64,000 nt of DNA from the NCBI GenBank assembly GCA_947259175.1, contig CAMYKW010000027.1, forward strand, positions 1-64,000. Reading direction: 5' to 3'. Source of the DNA: an uncultured Gammaproteobacteria bacterium (GTDB lineage: Bacteria > Pseudomonadota > Gammaproteobacteria > Arenicellales > JAANXG01). Position 1 is the first letter of the stretch. Every line of letters starts with the position of its first letter. The notes under the pieces were generated by a model. The model saw nothing but the letters and a program-made list of their open reading frames with translations. It did not search any database and was not told the origin of the DNA. This document shows, piece by piece, positions 17,462 through 26,889 of the stretch. Made by a program: the position numbers and the translations under genes.

Positions 17462-18382
17462 CTACAGGCCTTTGGTTTTCTGGCCACGCATGATGAACTC
17501 CATGTGTTTGAGATCCGTGTTGTTCAATTCCAGAGCGGTATCGGCCCAGATTTCAATGGACCCCTTCAAGTCCTCGTATTTGATTGCCGATGATGCGTTG
17601 ATCATACGGCGCAGGCCCCATTCCCCATTGGCCTGTCTGGCGTGCCGCTTGATGTAATCCCACACCGCGGCCTCCCCGCGACCTTCTTCGGCAAGTACGT
17701 CGATCAAATCCATTTCGTATAATTCTTCCGCGGTGTAGGACCGGCCGCTTTGGATGAATCGCTCGGCCTGGATGGGCGTTAGACGCCGCGACAGCAACTG
17801 GTAGGCCCCCATGCCGGGAAACATGTTGAAAATTGCCTCGGGAAAGCCCATTTTCGTGCCGCGTTCCGCAATCACCACGTTGGACGACAACGCGGCCTCC
17901 AGTCCGCCGCCCAATGCGGTTCCTTGAACGAGTGATATCGTAGTCACCGGGAGATCGTAGTTGGTCGCATTCTTGTATACGAGGTCGATGCATTTCTGAC
18001 CGAACTGAACCAGGGCGTCACGATCGCGGTTTTTTATCAGGCCGGAGATGTACTGCAAATCACCGCCAAGATTAAACACGCCGGGGATCTCGGACGCCAG
18101 CACCTGGTAGCGCAGGCGGTCTTTGCTGCCGTTCGACAGTTCTTGCCGGATTCGTCCCTCGATATTAATTTGTTCACTGCGCAACCGCGTCAGCAAGTCC
18201 GGTACGATCTTGTTCGGACAAGACTCGGCGAACGACATCCACAATACACCGAGGGTCTTGTCATAATTCGTATTGATGAATTGTTGCTGTCGCTGCCGGG
18301 TGAGCTGCTCGATGGCGCCTGGGGTGAGGTGTGTCGGACGAATCGGCGCCTGCGGCCATTGTTTCGGGATTATTGTCGACAT
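17462..18382 (-). CDS. rpfF: DSF-type signal synthase, crotonase family (RpfF-like)
   Basis: ATG 18382 has AAGGAG 7 bases upstream, giving 306 residues, the usual RpfF length. The crotonase core GTALGGGLEAALSSNVV and MGFPEAIFNMFPGMGAY is close to RpfF of Xanthomonas; the two glutamates (GGGLE and FPE) are 20 residues apart, as are the catalytic pair Glu141/Glu161 there. RpfF dehydrates 3-hydroxyacyl-ACP and releases a cis-2-unsaturated fatty acid signal. The gene is divergent from an acyl carrier protein and a ketosynthase, which may feed it, and from an RpfC-like sensor. About 140 bp separate it from the ACP gene; TATGAT on the minus strand near 18420 is a possible -10. Confidence 0.9.
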   Translation of the reverse strand: MSTIIPKQWPQAPIRPTHLTPGAIEQLTRQRQQQFINTNYDKTLGVLWMSFAESCPNKIVPDLLTRLRSEQINIEGRIRQELSNGSKDRLRYQVLASEIPGVFNLGGDLQYISGLIKNRDRDALVQFGQKCIDLVYKNATNYDLPVTTISLVQGTALGGGLEAALSSNVVIAERGTKMGFPEAIFNMFPGMGAYQLLSRRLTPIQAERFIQSGRSYTAEELYEMDLIDVLAEEGRGEAAVWDYIKRHARQANGEWGLRRMINASSAIKYEDLKGSIEIWADTALELNNTDLKHMEFIMRGQKTKGL

Positions 18383-18523
18383 TGCCAAACTCCTTCGATG
18401 TCATGTTTTATTGAACAAATCATACGGAGTTTTACGCGACGATTTCCATGCCGCCGATAAGCGGTACTTCTGGCAGGTATTAGTGGATTTTTACCATTTA
18501 CAATGCTGCGTCATTAGGCCAAG

Positions 18524-18862
18524 ATGACTGCCCACATTACCAACCAACACACTAAGCTTTTACCCACATCGATTATGCTCATGGATCGCGAAGTCAATAT
18601 GAAGTCCCGGCCGATGGACCGCGCCGGTATCGAACAGCGCGTTATGCGCATCGTCAAGGAGGTACTCGTGATTGACGAAGAGACCGTAGACCTGGATGTC
18701 TCGATCACCGAACAACTTGCCCCCGACTCCCTGGATCAAATGCGTTTGTACATGGCGCTCGAAGATGAGTTTCAAGACACGATTCCCGAGGATGAAATGG
18801 AACGGATCCATACGGTGCGGGACATCATCAAGTCTATCGAGACGAAGCACGCGGGCATTTAA
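18524..18862 (+). CDS. Acyl carrier protein in the DSF locus
   Basis: A 112-residue ACP with the phosphopantetheine site PDSLDQM (Ser) preceded by a typical helix (IEQRVMRIVKEVLVIDEE). The frame has several in-frame ATGs (18524, 18575, 18581, 18599, 18614); the usual ACP length would start near 18614, but none of the later starts has a good SD, so the first is given with doubt. It is followed 6 bp later by a ketosynthase. TACAAT near 18499 is a plausible -10. It is clearly not the housekeeping AcpP, whose site is normally DSLD within a GADSLDT context, and is probably a dedicated carrier for signal synthesis. Confidence 0.82.
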   Translation: MTAHITNQHTKLLPTSIMLMDREVNMKSRPMDRAGIEQRVMRIVKEVLVIDEETVDLDVSITEQLAPDSLDQMRLYMALEDEFQDTIPEDEMERIHTVRDIIKSIETKHAGI

Positions 18863-18868
18863 TCTTTA

Positions 18869-20236
18869 ATGCGTCGGGTAGCAATCACGGGTGCGGGATG
18901 CCTGAGCGCGCTTGGGGGTGACGCGGAGGAATTCTGGAGCAATTGCCTGCGCGGCAAATCTGTCGTTGCGGAAATTCCGGACGCCTGGAGTTATTATTCA
19001 AAGTTGAAGTCCCGCCTGTGGTCCCCGTTGCCGCCGATAGATTACAGCGCCCGCGGACTGTCCCGCGTCGAGCAACTGCAGCTCGATCCCGCCGCGCAGT
19101 TGACGATATGCGCCGCGCAAGAGGCCATTGAACGAGCCCGGTTAGTCACGGAGCTGAAAGACAAAAAGAGCAACCGATTTGCCATACGCGATATCGATCC
19201 GCTGCGCTTCGGCGTGTTCATGGGCACCGGCGTCGGCGGTTTGCACAGCCTGCTCGAGAACCATTGCCATCCGGTCGTGGCGCGACACAAGTCCGAACTG
19301 AAGGAATTGCTGGATGCCGGGGATATTCCCGCTCATGCGCGGACTGCGATTACGTCGGTGATCGATCATATGCCTCACCCGAAGCGCGTGAATCCATTTG
19401 TCGCCTCGATGTTCATGCCCAACGCATTTGCGGCGGCATTGGGACTCAAGTTTTCGCTCCGGGGCATCAATTCCACGTCTGCCGGCGCGTGCGCCGCGGG
19501 AACCATTGCCATCGGTAAGGCATTCAGGGCGATACGCAGCGGCAGGGTCAGCCTGGCGCTGGCGGGCGGCGCCGATTACCTGGCGGATAGCTACGGATAT
19601 ATCTTTCGCGGATTCGACGCCGCCGGTACCTTGGTCCGGGATTGTGAAGAACCCGAACGCGCGAACCGACCGTTCGATAACAAACGTTCGGGATTTCTTT
19701 GTAGCCAAGGCGGCGCCGCTGTCTTGGTATTGGAGGATCTGCAGCACGCCATGGAGCGGAGGGCGCCGATGGTGGCGGAAATCATTGGCTACGCGGAATC
19801 GTTCGACGCACACAGCATGATGAGCCTGGAGCCGGGCGGGAAGCAGATAGAGCGCATGATCAATGCGGCGCTGGATGACGCCGGAATCACCGCAACTGAT
19901 GTCGATTACGTCAACGCCCACGCGACCGGCACGCAGAACAACGACGCCATCGAAGCCAGGATGTTGCGCAGAGTGTTCGGCTCGTCGGTGCCGGTAAACG
20001 CCACTAAATCATTGACCGGCCACGTCGTCGGCGCGAGCGGGGCCCTGGAGGCGTTGGTTTGCGCGCTGAGCCTGAAACATCAAACGACCCACCGGTGCCT
20101 GAATCTGGATGATCCGGTTGAAGACCTGAATTTCGTTCAATCCGCGCAGCCCCAGAACCTGTCGGTGGCGATCTCGCAGTCGTTTGCGTTCGGCGGTCAT
20201 AATGCGGGCCTGATATTGCGGCGCGCCGAACAATAA
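18869..20236 (+). CDS. Beta-ketoacyl-ACP synthase (FabF-type) in the DSF locus
   Basis: The 455-residue condensing enzyme shows the complete Cys-His-His set: Cys in AGACAAGTIAIG (near 210), His in NAHATGTQNND (near 351) and His in KSLTGHVVGASGALEA (near 386). It is longer than standard FabF (about 412), with an extra N-terminal segment around 90-150. It starts 6 bp after the ACP gene and almost surely works with it, extending an acyl chain by two carbons. Next to rpfF, the natural inference is supply of a specific 3-hydroxyacyl-ACP, although no ketoreductase is present. Confidence 0.87.
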   Translation: MRRVAITGAGCLSALGGDAEEFWSNCLRGKSVVAEIPDAWSYYSKLKSRLWSPLPPIDYSARGLSRVEQLQLDPAAQLTICAAQEAIERARLVTELKDKKSNRFAIRDIDPLRFGVFMGTGVGGLHSLLENHCHPVVARHKSELKELLDAGDIPAHARTAITSVIDHMPHPKRVNPFVASMFMPNAFAAALGLKFSLRGINSTSAGACAAGTIAIGKAFRAIRSGRVSLALAGGADYLADSYGYIFRGFDAAGTLVRDCEEPERANRPFDNKRSGFLCSQGGAAVLVLEDLQHAMERRAPMVAEIIGYAESFDAHSMMSLEPGGKQIERMINAALDDAGITATDVDYVNAHATGTQNNDAIEARMLRRVFGSSVPVNATKSLTGHVVGASGALEALVCALSLKHQTTHRCLNLDDPVEDLNFVQSAQPQNLSVAISQSFAFGGHNAGLILRRAEQ

Positions 20237-20391
20237 GCGTTGCGCCGCCGGGGGATATCGCCGATCGTGTGTCCGGTGGCGCGGCTGTCCCTGGAGTGAC
20301 ACCCAGGCCATCCCTGCTATACTGTGGAAAAGCTGTGGATACCCGCGGATCCGACGAAATAAATCTAAGGTATTTCAATTAGCTAGCAGGA

Positions 20392-22956
20392 ATGCCTCTC
20401 GCTTTTATTAAAAATCAGCTCAAGCGTTGCCCGCCAACCGATCTGGAGCAGAATTTCCTGCGCGCCGTTGCCGGCGGGCTGATTCTCCTGTATCTGTGGG
20501 GCGTGGGGGCGATCGGACCGGAATCCAACGCCGATTCACTGTTTCTTCCCCACACCATACCGGCGTACGCCTCGTTCGTGATCGGGATGCTGGCGTCGCT
20601 GGTGATATATCCCGCAGAGTCAAAGGCACGCCGCTTAGGCGGCATGTTTGTCGACCTGTCATTCATTTCCTATTTCCTCTACGGCGGCGGAGAGCTCGCC
20701 GCGCCGCTGTTCTTTGTCTACTACTGGGTGATCGTGGGCAACGGTTTTCGCTGGGGCATCCTGTACCTGTACTCCGCGATGGCCGTCAGCCTTGCGGGCT
20801 TCGGCGTCGTTTTCGTGACCAGCGAATTCTGGTTCAACCAGTCGCACGTCGCCATGGGCGTGATTCTCGGACTGATCGTAGTGCCGCTTTTCGTGTCCAG
20901 GCTGATCACGCGTTTGAACGATGCGCTGACCCACGCGAAGAGCGCCAATCTCGCCAAGACTTCTTTCCTTGCGAACATGAGCCATGAGATTCGCACCCCG
21001 CTCAACGGCGTGATCGGGATGTCGGATCTGCTGACAACCACGCGGCTGGACCGGGAACAACGCGACTTCGTGCAAACCATTCAGGCATCCGCCGGCACGC
21101 TGCTGTCCCTCGTTGAAGACATTCTGGATATCTCCAAGATCGAGGTCGGCAAGGTCGAGATAGAAAAGACGGAATGCTACATCTCGATGCTGGTTAACAA
21201 CATTGCGACGATGTTGCGTCCGCAGGCCGAGGGTAAGGGGCTGTATATCAGAGTGGATGTCACGCCGGATGTGCCCGCGTTGGTGGTGGGCGACCCGCAG
21301 CATCTTCGTCAGGTGTTGATCAACCTGATCGGCAACGCGATCAAGTTTACCGAGGAGGGCGGCATAGAGGTGCGGGTGACGCGGATGGCGGGTGACGTGG
21401 CGAATGCCCAAGTGCGTTTCGAGGTTATCGATACCGGCATCGGCATTCCCCACGACGTACAGGATAAGATCTTCGAGACCTTCGCCCAGGCCGACGAATC
21501 CACCACCCGAAAATACGGCGGCACCGGATTGGGCACCGCCATCAGCAAGCAGCTGATCGAGCTGATGGGAGGTGAGATCGGGTTGCAGAGTTCGCCGGGA
21601 CAGGGAAGCCGCTTCTGGTTCACATTGGATTTTGAGTTACCGTCTGCCGATCAGGTGTTGGCGAGGAGCGACGAAGTGGGTCTGGATGCGGCGCGGGTGC
21701 TGCTCATACAGTCCGACGTTCAGGATCGCCATAAAATCCGCCGCGCCATCTCGAGCTGGGTCGATGAGATCGACATCGCCAGAAACGAAGCCGATGCGTT
21801 GCGTAAATTCAGGGCATCCGCAGAGGATGGCGAACCGTTTCACATCGCCATCGTGGATCATCCGGTGAAAGGACTGGATCCGGCGGCCTTCAGCGACAAA
21901 GCAAGAGAGTGCGTCGGCACTTACCCGTTGTCGTTGATGGCCATTGCCACCCGGCTCAAGCAGGAAGAACACGACGTATTCAAACAAGCGGGTTATGAGA
22001 CCGTATTGTCGTCGCCCATCGACAAAACCTTGTTGTTCAACGCACTGCACGCGTGCCGTGCATCGGTGGTCGTGGAGCACGCGCAGGTTGCCCGGCTGAT
22101 CGACTATTATCCCAAGGCGGGCACCGCGGAACGGACGTTGGAAATCCTGGTGGCCGAGGATAATGAGGTCAATCAGAAGGTTATCACCAAAATACTGGAG
22201 CGGGCGGGACACCGGGTGTTCGTTGCCGGCCACGGCGAAGACGCGCTGATCCGTCTGGACCAGCGCGAATTCGATATCGCTATCGTCGACATGCATATGC
22301 CGGAGATCGATGGATTGAACGCGGTCAAAATCTTTCGTTTCACCCACACCAACCGGGCCTACATGCCGTTTATCGTGCTTACCGCCGACGCCACCGTCGA
22401 GGCGCGGCGGCGATGCGAGGAAGCCGGGGTGGACGCCTTTTTGACCAAACCGGTGAAGGCGACGCAGTTGCTGGACACCATCAACCGCGTTGCGGAAAAA
22501 TCCGAGCCCTCGCCTCCGATCACCCTGCCGACGTTGCTGGCGACACAGCATGCGGCGGAAGCCGGTATCTCAGAAGAGACCTTTGATCCGCGCATGCTTC
22601 GCGAGCTGGAGGAGTTGAGCGGTGACATCCGTTTTGTCGATGAAATCGTACAGGTATTCGGACAGGACGGCGCGCGTCTGCTGGATTCCATGGATCGAGC
22701 ATTCCAGGATGATCAATTTCAAAAACTGCGCGAATCGGCGCATGCGCTCAAAGGCAGTGCCGCGAACCTCGGCGCGACGCGATTGTTCGACTTATCGACG
22801 CGCATCAACGAATTGAAGATGTCAGAGTATGCTGAGCTGAGCGAATCATTGTTATCCCGGGCCAGAGAGGAATTCGACAGGGTCAAGGTCGAGCTGGACT
22901 ACCATGTACGGCAGCGGAGCACGGGCGCAGTCCCCCGGAACGAATCTGTGGATTAA
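20392..22956 (+). CDS. rpfC: RpfC-like hybrid sensor histidine kinase
   Basis: The 854-residue protein has five or six N-terminal membrane helices (about 26-175), a HisKA domain with [17 protein letters not shown] (His198), HATPase (about 300-420; [17 protein letters not shown]), a degenerate receiver-like region (about 430-565), a full receiver with Asp in [11 protein letters not shown] (near 633) and an Hpt domain with His in [15 protein letters not shown] (near 784). This is the RpfC plan (sensor of DSF, phosphorelay to RpfG) with one extra receiver-like segment. It lies 155 bp after the ketosynthase; TATACT near 20319 suggests its own promoter. A 100-bp repeat follows its stop. Confidence 0.88.
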   Translation: MPLAFIKNQLKRCPPTDLEQNFLRAVAGGLILLYLWGVGAIGPESNADSLFLPHTIPAYASFVIGMLASLVIYPAESKARRLGGMFVDLSFISYFLYGGGELAAPLFFVYYWVIVGNGFRWGILYLYSAMAVSLAGFGVVFVTSEFWFNQSHVAMGVILGLIVVPLFVSRLITRLNDALTHAKSANLAKTSFLANMSHEIRTPLNGVIGMSDLLTTTRLDREQRDFVQTIQASAGTLLSLVEDILDISKIEVGKVEIEKTECYISMLVNNIATMLRPQAEGKGLYIRVDVTPDVPALVVGDPQHLRQVLINLIGNAIKFTEEGGIEVRVTRMAGDVANAQVRFEVIDTGIGIPHDVQDKIFETFAQADESTTRKYGGTGLGTAISKQLIELMGGEIGLQSSPGQGSRFWFTLDFELPSADQVLARSDEVGLDAARVLLIQSDVQDRHKIRRAISSWVDEIDIARNEADALRKFRASAEDGEPFHIAIVDHPVKGLDPAAFSDKARECVGTYPLSLMAIATRLKQEEHDVFKQAGYETVLSSPIDKTLLFNALHACRASVVVEHAQVARLIDYYPKAGTAERTLEILVAEDNEVNQKVITKILERAGHRVFVAGHGEDALIRLDQREFDIAIVDMHMPEIDGLNAVKIFRFTHTNRAYMPFIVLTADATVEARRRCEEAGVDAFLTKPVKATQLLDTINRVAEKSEPSPPITLPTLLATQHAAEAGISEETFDPRMLRELEELSGDIRFVDEIVQVFGQDGARLLDSMDRAFQDDQFQKLRESAHALKGSAANLGATRLFDLSTRINELKMSEYAELSESLLSRAREEFDRVKVELDYHVRQRSTGAVPRNESVD

Positions 22957-22957
22957 C

Positions 22958-23057
22958 CCAGCGACTATTCCTGTTAGGCGCTGGAGGGACTCCAACTTCA
23001 CTTCTGTGAAGTGAAGACGTAGGGGAGCCGGTATATCGCACTAAGAATAGTCGCTGG
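22958..23057. repeat. 100-bp MITE-like element, copy 2
   Basis: Perfect 13-bp terminal inverted repeats CCAGCGACTATTC and GAATAGTCGCTGG enclose an inner perfect hairpin CTTCACTTC TGT GAAGTGAAG (22996-23016). ATTAAC flanks both ends. Length is exactly that of the element at 13230. It sits between the rpfC stop codon and the stop codon of the convergent ABC ATPase, where it could act as a bidirectional terminator. Confidence 0.75.
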
Positions 23058-23058
23058 A

Positions 23059-23841
23059 TTAACCAATTATCGGAACACACAGTGTGGCGGCATGGCCGGT
23101 CACGGCGCCGAAATCCACAACGTCCACCTCCACGCCATAAAGTTCGTGTAGCGATTCCGGGTTGATGACGTGTTTTGGTTCGCCGAGCGCGGTGAGTCTT
23201 CCATTTTTGATCATTGCCACCCGGGACGCTACATGAAAAGCGTGGTCGGGATCGTGACTCGACATGATGATGGTGATTCCAGAACGCGCCAGGCGCTGGA
23301 TCGCGTTCAGTACCAGCACCTGATTACCGAAATCGAGATTCGCAGTGGGTTCGTCCATGATCACCAGTTGGGTTTGCTGCGCCAGTGCGCGCGCGATCAG
23401 CGTCAACTGGCGTTCCCCGCCGCTGATGTGGGTATACACCGCATGCGCGAGGTGATCGATCTTCAAGCTTTGTAACGCCTCGTGGGCGATCTCGTGGTCG
23501 CGCTGCGACGGTGAAGCGAACACACCGATGTGGGCGCTGCGTCCCATCAGCACCACCTCCATGACCGTGAACGGAAGATAGGCGTCGTGTTGTTGCGGCA
23601 CATAACTCAGCGTGCGCGCAATGCGTGGTTGCGTCCAGCGGCCGATGTCTTCGCCGTCTATGGTAATGCCGCCACCCCGGACCGCAAGCAGCCCCAGCAA
23701 GGTCTTGAATAGCGTGGTCTTGCCGCTGCCGTTGGGACCCAGGAAGCACAACACCTCGCCGGGATTGACCGTGAGGCTGAGTTGGTCGCCCACCGGGTGA
23801 TCCGGATATCCGAAGGCCAGTTGATGAACAGCCAGAGTCAT
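23059..23841 (-). CDS. FecE/BtuD-type ABC transporter ATP-binding protein
   Basis: From ATG 23841 (overlapping the permease stop as ATGA) the protein has 260 residues with Walker A GPNGSGKTT, Q-loop YVPQQHDAYLP, signature ISGGERQLTLIARA and Walker B LVIMDEPTANLD. The class serves iron-siderophore, heme, cobalamin and, in some cases (MolBC), molybdate import. No substrate-binding protein gene is in the window, so the cargo is unknown. Confidence 0.85.
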   Translation of the reverse strand: MTLAVHQLAFGYPDHPVGDQLSLTVNPGEVLCFLGPNGSGKTTLFKTLLGLLAVRGGGITIDGEDIGRWTQPRIARTLSYVPQQHDAYLPFTVMEVVLMGRSAHIGVFASPSQRDHEIAHEALQSLKIDHLAHAVYTHISGGERQLTLIARALAQQTQLVIMDEPTANLDFGNQVLVLNAIQRLARSGITIIMSSHDPDHAFHVASRVAMIKNGRLTALGEPKHVINPESLHELYGVEVDVVDFGAVTGHAATLCVPIIG

Positions 23842-24872
23842 TGCCAACCCCGCGTCGACCGTGCCAATAGCCACAGGAAAAACGGCGCGCCCAGCAGGGC
23901 GGTGAGAATTCCCAGCGGGATCTCCACCTCGGCGAAAGCCCGCGCCAGGTCATCGATAAGCAGCAGATAAGCGGCACCGATCAACATGGACATCGGCAGC
24001 AGCCGCCGGAAATCCGGTCCCACCAGCAGGCGGGTGATGTGGGGAATCATCAATCCGACCCAACCAATCACGCCGCTGATGGAAACCGCAGCGGCGGTAA
24101 TCAAGGTGGCGGCGCCGATAAACAGCAGCCGCATGCGGCCGGTGTGGATACCCAGCGCGCGCGCCTCCTCGTCACCCAGGGACATGATGTTCATTCGCCA
24201 GCGCAACAAAACCAGAGGAATCAGGCCCAGGAATACAATGATCAAGGTCACCCACATCTCGTCACCGGTGACCGCATTCAGGCTTCCCAGCAACCAGAAG
24301 GTGATCGCAGGCAGCTCATCATAGGGGTCCGCGAGATATTTGAGCAGCGACACGCCGGCGCCGGCCAGGGCGCCCATGACCACTCCGGCCAACACCAGCA
24401 CCAGCATCGGGTCGTGGCCACGCACCGCCTGGCTGATAAAGTACACCGTGAATACCGTCGCCATGCCAAACACAAAAGCCATCATCTGAATCGCGAACGT
24501 CGGTAGCGCCAGGGCGATGCCCAGAACCGCCCCGAGACCGGCACCGGCGGAGACCCCGAGAATGTCGGGAGAAGCCAGGGGGTTGCGAAACAAAGACTGG
24601 TAGGTGGCGCCCGCCGCCGACAACGCGGCTCCGACCACCAGCGCCGCCGCTACCCGGGGGATGCGGATTTGAAAAATGACGGTGTCGATCACCGGCGGCA
24701 GCGAATGCGAAGCGCCGCTCAGCCGCGCCCACAAAACGGTGATCAGATCGCGAAGCGTGACATCGAATTTGCCCACCATGATCGACACCACCACGAGACA
24801 CAGCAGCAGCGCCAGCGACGCGCCGATATGGCTGTGCGTCGAATCCTGTTTGGCGTGTGTGTGATTGGCCAA
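23838..24872 (-). CDS. FecCD-family ABC transporter permease
   Basis: The track ORF starts far upstream inside the neighbouring gene; TTG 24872 with GGCGGAAG upstream gives 344 residues, the usual FecCD length, starting with a His-rich segment (ANHTHAKQDSTHSH). About ten membrane helices and the motifs RIPRVAAALVVGAALSAAG, RNPLASPDILGVSAGAGLG and GVIGWVGLMIPHITRL are typical. It pairs with the ATPase downstream. The His-rich N-terminus may bind metal. Partner binding protein missing nearby. Confidence 0.85.
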   Translation of the reverse strand: MANHTHAKQDSTHSHIGASLALLLCLVVVSIMVGKFDVTLRDLITVLWARLSGASHSLPPVIDTVIFQIRIPRVAAALVVGAALSAAGATYQSLFRNPLASPDILGVSAGAGLGAVLGIALALPTFAIQMMAFVFGMATVFTVYFISQAVRGHDPMLVLVLAGVVMGALAGAGVSLLKYLADPYDELPAITFWLLGSLNAVTGDEMWVTLIIVFLGLIPLVLLRWRMNIMSLGDEEARALGIHTGRMRLLFIGAATLITAAAVSISGVIGWVGLMIPHITRLLVGPDFRRLLPMSMLIGAAYLLLIDDLARAFAEVEIPLGILTALLGAPFFLWLLARSTRGWQ

Positions 24873-24946
24873 TTTCTTCCGCCGTTGGAGTGTGGTGCCG
24901 AGTATTACCAGGGGGCCGGGATAAAACAAGCGAAAAAGCGGTGCGT

Positions 24947-26803
24947 CTATTTTCGCGTGTGTGCGGTCGAACTCAGCAATCCATGGCGCAGTCCCGTCTC
25001 CCGCGCGCGCCGGCATTGGCTCTCGCTGAGCGCGGTGTGCGCAGCGTGCGTCGATTCGCGCATTAGGTTCCCTTCATCGGCGCTGTGTTCGCCGCTATCC
25101 GTCAACACGTGAAACAGCTCGTGGGCGAGCGCAATGCCGGTGTCGCTGGTGTCCGCGGCCAACCACACCGTATCGCGCAACCAGGGACGCGTGGCGGTAT
25201 TGGCGCGGCCAAACGCCTCGCCGTCGAATCCAATCTCCATCGCGGTCCCGCGCACCAGGAATACGGCCGGGTTCGCCAATTTTGCCGCTTTGATCAGGGT
25301 GTCGGCGGTGCCGGCGTGGAAATCCATGAGATACGGTGGGGTGTGCAGTGGATGCAGCGTTGCGCGTACGAGGCTGATGCCACACTGCACCAGGATATCC
25401 GCTGTGGATCGCACCATCGACTGAACTTCGTCTCGCACCCACCCCGAGCCTTCCAGGACGGCGAGATCAAGTTTCAGATTCACGTCCCCGGCGGCCGGTC
25501 CCCGGTCACTCAGTGTCACTGCGGATCCGCGAATGATGCGAGCGGTATCGGCGAGCGGATCGGGAAGATATCCCACACGCACATAGTCGCGTAAACCGGC
25601 ATCCCGGGCGCGTCGAAATATCGCCGTCTTTAGTGCTGCGGTGCTTAGGGCGGGATTTTCGGCGAGCAGCCGCGCGGCCAGGGCCGCGATTCGCGACACC
25701 GCATAGCTGGATCCCGAAACCTGACGGTTGCTGCCGTCGAAGTCCAGCGTGATCCGACGCTCCGCGGGCACCAGCAGATCCACCGCGACCGGTCCCCAGT
25801 TGACGCGATCGGCGGGGCGCGCGTAATCGTCCGCCGAGGTCACGGTAATCAGGTTGTCCAAGTCGAGCGCTGCGGGGTATACCGGATATCGATCGATGTT
25901 GCGCCCATTGTTGCCCGCCGAGGCAATGAACAAGATTCCCGGATGCGCCGCCGCGGCTTCGGCGAATGCCCGCCACTCGGCAGCGCGGTTACTCCCCATG
26001 GGAATCGCCGCGATGCGTATCTCGTGCCTGGCGGCGTGCAGGACTAAATCGCGCATGCGCTCCATGGCCGGCCGCGGATATCGGTACGGCACGATGCGTG
26101 CAAGCGGCGCTTCCTTGACGACTAACGCGGCGGTGCGGGTACCGTGTCGTTGAATGACAAACGCCGAGCGCGGGTTGTGGGCGTCGAACGGCCGGTCATC
26201 CAGGTCCCAAAAATCGTATCCGATCAGACGCCCATCCGCGCCGCGCGCGAGGGCCGATAATATGTCCGGCAACAGGTAGTTGACGCCCGAGTCAACCAAT
26301 GCCACCCGCACGCCGTCCTGATGCACCCCGGGCGGTACCGGGGGGTTGACCGGTTCGCGGGCTCCGTTGCTCCGCAACGAAGCGTCGAGATGGACCAGTT
26401 CCAGCGCGTAACCGCCCTGGCCGTAGCGCAATGCGCGGGCGAGACGCAGCGCGCAGCCATGGTCAAAGGCGAAAAAAAACTCCGGGCGCCCTTGGGTGTC
26501 GGTCAGTTCCGCCCGCACGCCACGCAATTTTTCTCGCGGCGCAATGCGCTGCAATGTCATGCGCCGCCCTCCCGACAGGATGAACTGCCAGGTTTGACCG
26601 ATAACGCGATCTCCGGCCTGTAAGGGCCCGCGCTCGACCGTAACGACTGCGGGCATTTGCCCGAGATCGTCGGCCACGTTGTCTACTGGCGTGCGGCACA
26701 TGGTGGCGGCGATATCCCGCCCGAGGTGTTCCGGTCCGGATGCGGCGGTGGCCGCATGGAATCCCACGTACAGTGCGGAGAACATGATTAACCGTCGGAT
26801 CAT
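24947..26803 (-). CDS. Secreted subtilase (S8) with an added HExxH segment
   Basis: The 618-residue protein has a signal peptide (MIRRLIMFSALYVGFHAATA), a prodomain-like stretch and an S8 domain with Asp in VALVDSGVNY (near 185), His in RHGTRTAALV (near 222), the oxyanion Asn in SAGNNG and Ser in VSGSSYAVSR (near 368). Behind it, a further ~200 residues contain IALAHELFHVLTDSGEH followed by DEGNLM, the HExxH zinc-protease pattern with a downstream His and a Met-turn-like LM. Either the C-terminal part is a second protease domain or a relic. It is divergent from yqeC. Cargo or target is unknown; periplasmic or outer location expected. Confidence 0.75.
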   Translation of the reverse strand: MIRRLIMFSALYVGFHAATAASGPEHLGRDIAATMCRTPVDNVADDLGQMPAVVTVERGPLQAGDRVIGQTWQFILSGGRRMTLQRIAPREKLRGVRAELTDTQGRPEFFFAFDHGCALRLARALRYGQGGYALELVHLDASLRSNGAREPVNPPVPPGVHQDGVRVALVDSGVNYLLPDILSALARGADGRLIGYDFWDLDDRPFDAHNPRSAFVIQRHGTRTAALVVKEAPLARIVPYRYPRPAMERMRDLVLHAARHEIRIAAIPMGSNRAAEWRAFAEAAAAHPGILFIASAGNNGRNIDRYPVYPAALDLDNLITVTSADDYARPADRVNWGPVAVDLLVPAERRITLDFDGSNRQVSGSSYAVSRIAALAARLLAENPALSTAALKTAIFRRARDAGLRDYVRVGYLPDPLADTARIIRGSAVTLSDRGPAAGDVNLKLDLAVLEGSGWVRDEVQSMVRSTADILVQCGISLVRATLHPLHTPPYLMDFHAGTADTLIKAAKLANPAVFLVRGTAMEIGFDGEAFGRANTATRPWLRDTVWLAADTSDTGIALAHELFHVLTDSGEHSADEGNLMRESTHAAHTALSESQCRRARETGLRHGLLSSTAHTRK

Positions 26804-26889
26804 GTGTGGTTAACGCTATAATCAATCATCAGATGACACGCGGCGCAGAATACCAGCAATAATGCATGCTCGCCGCCAGAATAACCCCG

